Assembly: GCA_026168455.1 (NCBI GenBank)
Contig: CM047425.1
Coordinates: forward strand, 29,068,548-29,132,547
DNA length: 64,000 nt
Origin: Theocolax elegans
Taxonomy: Eukaryota; Arthropoda; Insecta; Hymenoptera; Cerocephalidae
Direction of reading: 5' to 3'
The notes below the pieces were generated by a model. It did no database searches, was not told the DNA's origin, and saw only the letters and a program-made list of their open reading frames with translations. The position numbers and the translations under genes are program-made. Positions 34,204 through 43,508 of this stretch are shown piece after piece (the stretch's first letter is position 1; each line of letters starts with the position of its first letter).

Positions 34204-37200
34204 CGTCATCATCCTTTTCGTATTTCTAGCTGCTTCTTCCATATCCTGTACGTGTTTATGCCGTATTGTTTCGTACTTCACACATGTCCATAGAGCGTGT
34301 TCGGGGGTGTCTGCCTCTCCACAGCTGCATAGGTCGGACTCTACAAAGTTAAATCTTTTCCTGAAAGATTGGAAGTTTCCATGTCCACTGAGTATTTGGA
34401 TCAGCCATTTACTCGGTCTGAACCAAAACTTCGCTAGCCTTTCTTCTATGCTAGGTAAAACCTCATATGTGCGTCTTCCTTTTATCGTGTTATCCCATCT
34501 CAACTGCCATTCTTTTCTTATCTCCTGGTCTAGCCTTTCTATTATCAATTTTCTTTCTCTTCGCGTGCCTAGTCCTTCCTCCGATTGTACTGTAAAGTTT
34601 TTATATCGGTATTCTTTTCCTTTTCTCATCCAATATAGTCCGATTCTTCTTTCGCACTCTAAGTCAATCGGTAGGTGACCTGTAATCATTGTAATAGATT
34701 CGGCCGAGATGGTTCTGTACGCTCCTGTGGTTTTCATCAGGGCATATCTTTGCGACATTATGAGTTTCTTTTTCTGGACATTATTTGTGAGCCCGTACCA
34801 TCCTGCTGCTGCATATGTTATTATGGGTATGAACACTCCCTTATATATTATATCTAGAGATCGATAGCCTAGGCCCCATTCCTCTCTTGCCAGGAAGGCC
34901 AGCCTTTCGAAAATTCCTCTGGTTTTCTTTGAGATCTCCGTAACATGCGTTTGTACGCTAAGGCCTTTGCCAAAAGAGACGCCCAGATATTTAAACGGTT
35001 CTTGCCTTTTAATTCTTTGCCCGTTTATTCTGATTAGTGGGTAACATTTAGGATGAAATGTTCCCTTTGCTAGTAACATTGCACATTTATCTGGGGCATG
35101 TTTCATTTTGACACTTTTACTCCATTCTTCTATTATATTTATGGCCATTTGTCCTTTCCGTTCCAGTTCTTTACGGGAGTCTCCTTCGATTATAATTGCT
35201 TGATCGTCTGCATAGGCTATCGTCTCATGTCCTTCTCTGTCTAACTTGTGAAGCACTTCATTAAATACGACATTCCATAGGATTGGATCTAGTAGGGATC
35301 CCTGTGGGCATCCCTTTGTCACATTTTTGCTTGCAAAATTGCCACCTTCGGTTATTATTACTTTCCTATTACAGAGGTAATCCCTAACGATATTGTACAG
35401 TCTCCAGGGGCAGTTCATGCCTCTCAGGTTCTTTAGTACTCCCGGCCACCATACATTGTCGAATGCACCCTTAATGTCCAAAAACATTATGAGTACATAT
35501 CTACAGCTTGAGTTGTGCACCTTGGTCTTTAAGTACACTATCGCATCTTCGGTTGATCTGCCTTTTCTAAAACCGTATTGTTTGTCAGACAGACGTGGTT
35601 CCACGATTTGATCTAATTTTTTGATTATCAGACCTTCCAGAATTTTTCCTAAAACTGGTAGCAGGCATATTGGTCTATATGAGCTAATTAGACCAGGATC
35701 TTTGTCTCTTCCCTTTTTGATTGTAATTACTTTGCCTGTTTTCCAAGTATTCGGAAATATACCGAGTTTTAGACAGTTATTATATAACTTTAGCAGTTCT
35801 TCACCCACTACTGTAAGAGCAACTCTTATTATCTTCAGATCGAAACAGTCGATTCCTGGCGCTTTTCCTAATTTCATTTTCTTTACGACTTGCACCATCT
35901 CCTGCCTTGTAAAATTTTCGGTTTCGCTGTATTCGTCTGTATATCTTTGATTTTGTTGCCTTACTTTTGTCTGTTCTCTCGTTTCTGTTTCCAGGTTATC
36001 GTCTGGAAAGAGCTGATGAAGAATTTGCTCTGCTGTGTCATTCCAGGTCATAGTGTAACCATCGTCTGTCTTCACGTTACTTGCGATTTCTTTAACTCTA
36101 GCTTTTTTGGCAGCCAGTTTGTATGGTAAGCTCCATGGATTGTCGTTACCTTGTTTGGTCACAAATTCTTCCCATTTTTGGGTTTTGGTTGTGTCTATTA
36201 GTCTTGTATATTGTCGCTTGGCCAGTCTATAGGTCATTTTTGCACGTTCTCTTGTGTCCGGATCTCTTTCCCTTTGGAATTGTCTGCGTAACCTGTTTGT
36301 GTGTTTTTTGGCCTTTGTCAAGTCCTCGTTCCACCATGGAACTTTCCTACTAGTCTTGTTCTTAGTGGGTATAGCTTTGTCACATGCTATTTTTATCCCG
36401 TTTATTATGTCTTTAATGCCAGCGATTGTTGAACCAATATCCTGTCGGTACGGTTGGGCTTTCCAATTTTCTCTCAGTGTGTTAATAAACAATCCCCAGT
36501 CCGCTTTGCTTGTTATATAGCTTTTGATGTACTCTTGCTTCCTATATCTACCTCCCTGAGCTTGTTCCACTAATTCAAATGTTATTGCTCTATGGTCACT
36601 TGATGTCCAGTTTTCTTGGACTTTCCAGTTTCGTATTCTTTGTGCCATATCTGGTGAGGTTAGAGTTACATCGACATAGCCTTCTCCCACTTCGTTTGCG
36701 ACTGTTGCAATGCTATTGGGATCGTTTATTACTCTGAGGTTATTCTGGAGTATAAATTCTTCTAGTTTCTCTCCTTTTGCATCCGTTTCCAAAGGGCCCC
36801 ATAGTGGCGATCTTGCATTCGAATCAATACCAATTATAAAGCTCTTTCCTCGTAGAGCCGTTACTATCTCCTGAAGCGATCTTAGATGTATCTCAATATC
36901 ATCTTTTAGTTGGAAATATCCACTAATTAGGTAGACTTTATATGGTACTGATAGTTCTGCTATTGCGAAGTACGGTGTACATAAGTTAGTTATTTGCATC
37001 GCTATCACATTCGGGTCTGTTTTTGCTATGGCTGCCCACGGATTTTCTTTAGAAGAGACTATTCTTACACCCATACCGTATCCCGTCACTTTATTATTTC
37101 TTGTGTATGGTTCTTGTAGCATAATTACGTGAACTCCCTTTTCATACGCTTTTTGCTTTATTTCGGGTACCACCCGCTGTGCTCGTCTGGCATTAAGTTG

Positions 37201-37245
37201 TGTTATCAGAATACAGGGTTTATTGCTCCCCGTAATCTGTGTTAT
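34063..37245 (-). CDS. R1-2 ORF2: endonuclease-reverse transcriptase
   Basis: An uninterrupted frame of about 1060 codons ending at TGA near 34063. N-terminal APE-type endonuclease with MLQEPYT, IGIDSNARSPLWG and SSDHRAITF, the expected catalytic Glu, Asp/Asn and Asp-His. RT in the centre with KAPGIDCFD, GFRKGRSTEDA, LDIKGAFDNVWW, GCPQGSLLDPILW (Asp where Gly is usual) and catalytic YADDQA. C-terminal finger CSCGEADTPEHALWTC. The frame opens at 37245, 26 nt inside ORF1, and has no ATG ahead of the endonuclease domain; the first Met is in MLQEPYT. Translation by reinitiation or a non-ATG start is therefore likely. It would nick target DNA and reverse-transcribe the element RNA. Confidence 0.9.
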   Translation of the reverse strand: MTQITGSNKPCILITQLNARRAQRVVPEIKQKAYEKGVHVIMLQEPYTRNNKVTGYGMGVRIVSSKENPWAAIAKTDPNVIAMQITNLCTPYFAIAELSVPYKVYLISGYFQLKDDIEIHLRSLQEIVTALRGKSFIIGIDSNARSPLWGPLETDAKGEKLEEFILQNNLRVINDPNSIATVANEVGEGYVDVTLTSPDMAQRIRNWKVQENWTSSDHRAITFELVEQAQGGRYRKQEYIKSYITSKADWGLFINTLRENWKAQPYRQDIGSTIAGIKDIINGIKIACDKAIPTKNKTSRKVPWWNEDLTKAKKHTNRLRRQFQRERDPDTRERAKMTYRLAKRQYTRLIDTTKTQKWEEFVTKQGNDNPWSLPYKLAAKKARVKEIASNVKTDDGYTMTWNDTAEQILHQLFPDDNLETETREQTKVRQQNQRYTDEYSETENFTRQEMVQVVKKMKLGKAPGIDCFDLKIIRVALTVVGEELLKLYNNCLKLGIFPNTWKTGKVITIKKGRDKDPGLISSYRPICLLPVLGKILEGLIIKKLDQIVEPRLSDKQYGFRKGRSTEDAIVYLKTKVHNSSCRYVLIMFLDIKGAFDNVWWPGVLKNLRGMNCPWRLYNIVRDYLCNRKVIITEGGNFASKNVTKGCPQGSLLDPILWNVVFNEVLHKLDREGHETIAYADDQAIIIEGDSRKELERKGQMAINIIEEWSKSVKMKHAPDKCAMLLAKGTFHPKCYPLIRINGQRIKRQEPFKYLGVSFGKGLSVQTHVTEISKKTRGIFERLAFLAREEWGLGYRSLDIIYKGVFIPIITYAAAGWYGLTNNVQKKKLIMSQRYALMKTTGAYRTISAESITMITGHLPIDLECERRIGLYWMRKGKEYRYKNFTVQSEEGLGTRRERKLIIERLDQEIRKEWQLRWDNTIKGRRTYEVLPSIEERLAKFWFRPSKWLIQILSGHGNFQSFRKRFNFVESDLCSCGEADTPEHALWTCVKYETIRHKHVQDMEEAARNTKRMMTTKEGVDKLTMMVKDIMLVKIATEDLEKDLALTATIAEVVGTEEDEV

Positions 37246-38551
37246 TTACTAGGCGTTCTAGTGCTTTTGTATAGCACGGACATTTAGTGTCGAGAACATT
37301 ATGGTCCGACTTCTTTTTGGCCTTGACGCAGTTTATGCACTTTTTATTTACCTGTTTTTTCGGACATTTGTCATAAGAGTGACCTTTTTCGGCGCAATGC
37401 GAGCAATGTACGTCGTTGTTGCAGACTTTGCTGATGTGACCGAATCCCTGGCACTTAAAGCACCTGGAGACTAGTACAAAGTCCTGTACCTTACACGATT
37501 GGTAATCTACAAAGATCCTCCTTCTTTGCAACAACCTAGTTCTAATTTTTGGGGTTACCTCGATAACCCAGTTGGTCCTGCTCGTATCCCTCTTTCCTGT
37601 TTTAAATTTCGGCGTAATTTCTCTTTCCGCCTCGTCAGCCGAGCAAACGTTTTGCTCGACTATTATCTCTCTTATTTCTTTCTCGTTTAGATTTTTAGGA
37701 AGATCATAAATGATCATCCTCGGCTTCTGTTTCGTTGGTCTATGCATTTCAAAGGTCTCCTTCAAGGACGGTTTATTTAGAATCTTTTGTAAAGACTCTT
37801 CATTTTCCGTCTCGATGATTAGACCTTTGTTAATTGTCCTGAGGCTTCTGATCTGAGCCTTCTCTGCTCTTGGTCGGAATTCGGCTTGAAACTTGGATTT
37901 TATTTCCTCTTCGTTTCTAAACTTGTCTGCTCTTTTCGGCTTAATGATGAGCTTGTGCATAGCCGGATTCTTTATTACAACAGCCCTAGTCGTCTCTTTC
38001 GGCGCAACTAGTTTCTTGGTAACGTCTGCGTACGAGACGTTACCCTGATTTACTGCCTTTTGCCTTTGTTCAGATAGGACTTTAACTTGTCCTTCCAAAA
38101 ATGCTGCTTTCGCCAACAGTGTAGAGACTAGGCTGTGCATATTGTCTAAGGCCTCATGTGCGTTTTCGCTATCTTTCTTCGTTAAGTGTCTCTTAACGAT
38201 CTTTATCTGGTCCAACATATACATTGGTACCTCTATCAAGCTTTTGACCTCAATTTTCCTGCTTTGTTTGCCGGTTTCTACTTCCGTGCCTTCCGACTCC
38301 GACGAGCTTGAAGACTCAGATACTGATTTCGTTATTACTTTTTTTGCCATTGCGGGCTTTGCCCTTTTTGGCTCTTTCGACTCCTCATCCGAGGAAGACG
38401 ACAGGCCGCGCTTGTTACTTTTCTGATCTTTTTCTGCTTCTTTATCTTTTGGTTTCCGCTTGGGTAAACCAGCTCCTGTTGTTGCTTTGGGGTTGGGTTC
38501 CCCTTCTGATTCATTTCTGTGCACCATTAGTTTATGTTTACTAGTGGACAT
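37220..38551 (-). CDS. R1-2 ORF1: Gag-like nucleic-acid-binding protein
   Basis: 443 aa, ATG at 38551. The N-terminal ~100 residues are Ser/Glu/Lys-rich with acidic serine runs. The middle part has KPRMIIYDLPKNLNE, RRM-like. Residues ~345-425 hold CCHC knuckles: CFKCQGFGHISKVC, CSHCAEKGHSYDKC and a looser CINC...HNVLDTKC. R1-clade ORF1 proteins bind element RNA and form RNPs. The stop codon lies inside the start of ORF2. The first part is duplicated at 39132-40038. Confidence 0.9.
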   Translation of the reverse strand: MSTSKHKLMVHRNESEGEPNPKATTGAGLPKRKPKDKEAEKDQKSNKRGLSSSSDEESKEPKRAKPAMAKKVITKSVSESSSSSESEGTEVETGKQSRKIEVKSLIEVPMYMLDQIKIVKRHLTKKDSENAHEALDNMHSLVSTLLAKAAFLEGQVKVLSEQRQKAVNQGNVSYADVTKKLVAPKETTRAVVIKNPAMHKLIIKPKRADKFRNEEEIKSKFQAEFRPRAEKAQIRSLRTINKGLIIETENEESLQKILNKPSLKETFEMHRPTKQKPRMIIYDLPKNLNEKEIREIIVEQNVCSADEAEREITPKFKTGKRDTSRTNWVIEVTPKIRTRLLQRRRIFVDYQSCKVQDFVLVSRCFKCQGFGHISKVCNNDVHCSHCAEKGHSYDKCPKKQVNKKCINCVKAKKKSDHNVLDTKCPCYTKALERLVNNTDYGEQ

Positions 38552-38842
38552 TTCTCATGTTTGTTATTAGTGTGTTCATTGTGCATCCTCTTGATTACAC
38601 GACGCTATAAGACTCTAGCAAGTTATTCGGTGATCACCCATTAGCAGTTGTTGTTTGACAGGTTTGACCGTGAGCCTTGAAAGTATCGTGGCCTCGTCAA
38701 ATACAATTTAAACCTCCGAGTGCCGCCTCCCTTCCAGGTGCCACCTGGAGCAACCTCAGCAAGTTTAATTTTTACACACGCTGCTACAGGGCAGCCCGAC
38801 TGACTGGCGAAGAAAGCCCGGGCCCTGGTACTATCGTGCGTG
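38552..38842 (-). other. R1-2 5' UTR (truncated)
   Basis: Matches the 3' two-thirds of the R1-1 5' UTR (30960-31330). It starts at GCACGATAGTACCAGG in sense, so it lacks ~270 bp found in R1-1. Confidence 0.75.
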
Positions 38843-39131
38843 CGTAATTGATATAGTATATCATTTATGTTTCGCATGGGATAATCCATTTTCTTAGTGA
38901 CTGCATTGACTTGCATATAGTTAATGCAGAAACGATTTGCACCGTTCCCTTTAGGGACCATAACGGGGCAGCTGCACCATAGACTATCGGAAAGTTCGAT
39001 GATGCCCTCACGTAGCATTCTATCGACCTCCGCATAGCCTGCTTGTAACATTTTAGGCGAGTACCGGCGGTTCCTCTGCCTACTGGGCCTGCTTTTGCGT
39101 ATCAATTCTGTGGACCGTTAGGTTTGTGGTA

Positions 39132-40038
39132 GCAAACGTTTTGCTCGACTATTATCTCTCTTATTTCTTTCTCGTTTAGATTTTTAGGAAGATCATAAAT
39201 GATCATCCTCGGCTTCTGTTTCGTTGGTCTATGCATTTCAAAGGTCTCCTTCAAGGACGGTTTATTTAGAATCTTTTGTAAAGACTCTTCATTTTCCGTC
39301 TCGATAATTAGACCTTTGTTAATTGTCCTGAGGCTTCTGATCTGAGCCTTCTCTGCTCTGGTCGGAATTCGGCTTGAAACTTGGATTTTATTCCTCTTCG
39401 TTTCTAAACTTGTCTGCTCTTTTCGGCTTAATGATGAGCTTGTGCATAGCCGGATTCTTTATTACAACAGCCCTAGTCGTCTCTTTCGGCGCAACTAGTT
39501 TCTTGGTAACGTCTGCGTACGAGACGTTACCCTGATTTACTGCCTTTTGCCTTTGTTCAGATAGGACTTTAACTTGTCCTTCCAAAAATGCTGCTTTCGC
39601 CAACAGTGTAGAGACTAGGCTGTGCATATTGTCTAAGGCCTCATGTGCGTTTTCGCTATCTTTCTTCGTTAAGTGTCTCTTAACGATCTTTATCTGGTCC
39701 AACATATACATTGGTACCTCTATCAAGCTTTTGACCTCAATTTTCCTGCTTTGTTTGCCGGTTTCTACTTCCGTGCCTTCCGACTCCGACGAGCTTGAAG
39801 ACTCAGATACTGATTTCGTTATTACTTTTTTTGCCATTGCGGGCTTTGCCCTTTTTGGCTCTTTCGACTCCTCATCCGAGGAAGACGACAGGCCGCGCTT
39901 GTTACTTTTCTGATCTTTTTCTGCTTCTTTATCTTTTGGTTTCCGCTTGGGTAAACCAGCTCCTGTTGTTGCTTTGGGGTTGGGTTCCCCTTCTGATTCA
40001 TTTCTGTGCACCATTAGTTTATGTTTACTAGTGGACAT
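39132..40038 (-). pseudogene. Truncated duplicate of R1-2 ORF1
   Basis: ATG at 40038, identical to ORF1 of copy 2 for 216 codons. 1-bp deletions near 39360-39395 break the frame. It stops at the duplication junction before the knuckle region. Confidence 0.88.
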
Positions 40039-40329
40039 TTCTCATGTTTGTTATTAGTGTGTTCATTGTGCATCCTCTTGATTACACGACGCTATAAGAC
40101 TCTAGCAAGTTATTCGGTGATCACCCATTAGCAGTTGTTGTTTGACAGGTTTGACCGTGAGCCTTGAAAGTATCGTGGCCTCGTCAAATACAATTTAAAC
40201 CTCCGAGTGCCGCCTCCCTTCCAGGTGCCACCTGGAGCAACCTCAGCAAGTTTAATTTTTACACACGCTGCTACAGGGCAGCCCGACTGACTGGCGAAGA
40301 AAGCCCGGGCCCTGGTACTATCGTGCGTG

Positions 40330-40342
40330 CGTAATTGATATA
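40330..40342. repeat. Target-site copy at the 5' side of R1-2
   Basis: CGTAATTGATATA; in Gypsy B sense TATATCAATTACG, encoding Tyr-Gln-Leu of the RT block DILYQLRESRY. Copies recur at each R1 junction. Confidence 0.75.
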
Positions 40343-41244
40343 GTATATCATTTATGTTTCGCATGGGATAATCCATTTTCTTAGTGACTGCATTGACTTG
40401 CATATAGTTAATGCAGAAACGATTTGCACCGTTCCCTTTAGGGACCATAACGGGGCAGCTGCACCATAGACTATCGGAAAGTTCGATGATGCCCTCACGT
40501 AGCATTCTATCGACCTCCGCATAGCCTGCTTGTAACATTTTAGGCGAGTACCGGCGGTTCCTCTGCCTACTGGGCCTGCTTTTTGCGTATCAATTCTGTG
40601 GACCGTTAGGTTTGTGGTACCTAATGTTTTGGGGGCTGCGGGAATCATTTCATCAAGAAACTGCTGCAAAATTTTTTCTTGTAAAGGGGTAGCTCTTTTG
40701 AGTCCTCCGATGCTTGCTAGGGGTGGTATGTAGCTTGGGTCTTCGACATTAGGATAAAAATGATGCGTAATGCCCTTAGGAGTCCACCACGTATTCTTTT
40801 CACAATTTATCCTCATGTTGACTTTGCGCTTAAAATCGATCCTCAGTTGCAATCATACTGTAGATTGTCTGCTACTTGAAAAGGCATTAGTATATTGTCG
40901 CCGTCAATACTTATTGAGACGTCTATAATACCTTGAATTGCTACCGTTGTACCGTCTGCTATTTTTATTGCTTTGAAGTCAGATCTCCTGACCTTCTTTT
41001 AGAGCACCTTACTCATTCCTTTACCTATAAAGGAGTGTACTGCCCCATCATCGAGCCGTGCTATGAGCTTGCGTCCGTTGAGCTCTATGTTAAAAAATAA
41101 ACGGGGATCAATGCCGGTAATTTGCTGGATAAGGGACTCGTTAGCTGCTAATTGGGAGGGATGAGACCCTTTGGGGAGTTTGGGTAAGAAAATACGGGTC
41201 CTTATTTCCTCTGCCTGCCGTTTCCCTGCTTCTTCATGCCGCAT
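40343..41244 (-). pseudogene. pol: Gypsy B protease and first half of RT (broken)
   Basis: ATG-containing frame from 41244. Protease: FFNIELNGRKLIARLDDGAVHSFIG, with active-site-like DDGA where DTG/DSG is usual. After frame breaks near 40870-41000, RT: INCEKNTWWTPKGI, ASIGGLKRAT, then (40538 onward) LREGIIELSDSLWCSCPVMVPKGNG, INYMQVNAVTKK and MRNINDILYQLR, where the R1 cluster interrupts. The last part is also present at 38856-39131 through duplication. Confidence 0.85.
41186..41226 (-). promoter_or_regulatory. -1 ribosomal frameshift site of Gypsy B
   Basis: In sense, CAG GGA AAC in the gag frame (heptamer at 41226-41220), an 8-nt spacer, then a 9-bp stem GAGGAAATA (41211-41203) with TATTTTCTT (41194-41186), using two G-U pairs. 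Relative to element C the 3' strand differs at two bases, both still paired. Protease-pol is in the -1 frame and gag ends at a TAA inside the stem. Confidence 0.8.
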
Positions 41245-43508
41245 TTAGGGCAGTCTCTTATGTAGACTCCCTGGTCTCCACAATCATAGAAGAATACCTG
41301 AGCGCACTCTGCTGCCCAGTAACCCAATTGGTCACAAATAAAGCAGGGCTCTTTCTGCTTCCTAGGGTGGTTGGGGATTATCGGTGCTCTTATTGCTGCT
41401 CTATAATTGCTCCTTGGTTGCTGCTGATTTTGGCTCCTTGGCGATTCGGGCCTTTGTGGAGTCGTTAATACTCTTTGCCATTGCTTTTGGCTGGTATTGG
41501 CGACTACCTTATTCCAAAGCTGCTTTTGTAGTGTGTTGCTGCTGCTGCTTGGCCTTGGCGATTCGCGTTTTGCTGCCTCCTCAAATTTAGGGAAATTTGG
41601 CGCTGCTTTTCTTGGTTGGGGTTGCTAGGCTTGTGATACTGCTGCTTTTAGTTATATTCGTGGATGGGTGTGTGCTCTCTGGGGGTCCGGGGAGGGTATG
41701 AGGATTTGGGATAGCTCGAGCTGCTTACTGCTGCTAGGCTACGCGGTTTTTGCTGCTTAGGGTCGACGTAACAATATTTTGCAAGCCATAACCTTGCAAT
41801 GTTGGTGGTGGCTTGTATGTCTCGTCGAGTAACCGCCTAGCTTCCTCCTTTTTGCCTAGCTTCTGTAGCTGCACAAAATTATCAAATTGGCTTTTTTTCT
41901 ATTTTGCATTTGTAGCTGGGATGCATGTTTCTAAATGCTCTGTCCAATTGACTGCTAGCGGAAGCGGAGGTTTAATTTGGTCCAATATCCCTCGTCATTT
42001 TGAAAGATACGTCGAGATGTCTTTATTTGAACCTTACGTGTGATTTTCTATTATTTGCCGTAAGTTGCTCTGGATTTCCTCCGTTCCATATTGCAATCGC
42101 ACTGCATCGACAAAGTCAATAAAATTTCTCCAGCTGCTCTTTTCTCTTTTGAATCAATCCCATGCTTCATCATCGCGCACGGATGGGAGAGCTTTAATTA
42201 TGTCGTCCATCGAGAGGTTATATGTTTCCTTGCATTCTTGGAGATTGCTTAGGAATGTTTCGGGATCGCTTTTCTTTTCGCTTTTAATTGGATATGATAT
42301 CTACAAAAAATTTCTACCGTTCTTTTTTCTCCAGTGAAAAGCGAATCCTCTAAATTACTGCAATTGGAATAACAATTCCTAAAAGATGGCATCGACAAAT
42401 TTGCTTGCTGCTGCGGCTGCCGCTGTTGGGGATATTGCTGCTGCTGGGTGTATTGCTGTTGTTGGGGAGGGGGAATGCTAATTGTTGTATTTCTTTCGGG
42501 GTTCAAATTCTGGATTTGAGGCTCGTGGGATATACTGCTCTGGTGTGCTTGTTCTCGTCGCTGCTGCTGCTTGTGTGTGTGCTGCTTCTCGGGTCGTAAG
42601 GGTTCGATTGGTTACACTTGTTTACTCCTTGCTCTGCTGCTGTTTGCTGCACTGCTCTAAATGCTGAGGGTTGTATGCTGCTTGTCTTCCTAGGCTGCGA
42701 GTTCGTGTTTACATATGTGCTTTGTGTTGCTGCGGGAGTTGTATTCGGTATAAAAGGCTTATTTCATAAGTTTCCATCTGTCGGGATTGTTGGAGCAAGC
42801 GTGATTATTGGGTAATATGACGTTGAGTTTATTCCCAATAGTGATACTGTTGTACTTGGCGATGTATATAATAATTCTGGAATGATTGGTTCCAATATAA
42901 ATCTTTGCTGCTCTTGCTTAGTTGGAGGCGTTCTTAAATTCCTGCACGTTGATTGTGCTTGTGGACGGTATGCTGGATAAAGCAATCTTTCATTTATTGG
43001 TTCGTTGCATTTTCTTGGCTCCTCTAGCGTCAGTGGATCATGGTACCATCCTTGAGACTGTCCGGTTTCCAGTTCCACATATAGCATCCGACCAGATGAA
43101 ATATTTTGTGCTCTTGCTGCTCGGGGAGGGGGAGGGAAATTCGTAATTTCGGATTGTGTTAGGGAGAGATCCAGGAGATATTCTCCTTCCATTGGGCTAA
43201 ACTCGTCCTAGTGTCGCCCATCTACTTCTGGTCTCCATTCTGCTGTTGAGGGCCCATAATTTCTAATTAATTCGTTTCGCGCTACGAATTGTGCGCATAT
43301 CATCGTCGATGTTCAAATCTAATTGATTACAGTAAATTGTAATTTTCCCATCGGCGGTGTTATTTATGGTGCGCCTAATTATTGCTGCACCTTGTGCTAC
43401 ATTATCGTTATTTATTTTACTACCTAATTTGTAGTTAAATGCCATTTTGCATATTAACTTAATTATTCTATCCATAATTAAGAAGGGGAGGGTATAAGTT
43501 TGGCACAA
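41202..43508 (-). pseudogene. gag: Gypsy B gag (broken)
   Basis: The N-terminal region from about 43508 (candidate start MAFNYKLGSK), then blocks shared with element C (RPQAQST, INSTSYYPI). A Gln-rich segment follows at 42506-42380, then capsid remnants (GEKRTVEIFCRYHIQ) and C-terminal knuckles in which the first His is Tyr (CFICDQLGYWAAEC) and the second knuckle is incomplete. Many frameshifts. It ends at TAA 41202-41204, overlapping protease. Confidence 0.75.

Larger units (their letters stand above)
33281..40329 (-). mobile_element. R1-clade non-LTR element, copy 2 (ORFs long and open)
   Basis: Sense (minus) order: 5'-truncated UTR, ORF1 (38551-37220), ORF2 (37245-34063), A-rich 3' UTR, T39 tail. 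Flanked by CGTAATTGATATA at both sides (33269-33281 and 40330-40342). The 5' part (ORF1 start plus UTR plus neighbouring Gypsy B sequence) is present twice because of the duplication at 37641-40616. ORF2 with endonuclease and RT plus ORF1 with three knuckles define a complete R1-type coding set. Confidence 0.88.
37641..40616 (-). repeat. Tandem duplication (2 x ~1490 bp) across the R1-2/Gypsy B border
   Basis: 37641-39131 and 39132-40616 are nearly identical. The unit contains the first part of R1-2 ORF1, its 5' UTR, the target-site sequence and ~280 bp of Gypsy B RT, so it arose after the R1 insertion. 1-bp indels distinguish the copies (for example near 39360 and 40583). Confidence 0.92.
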
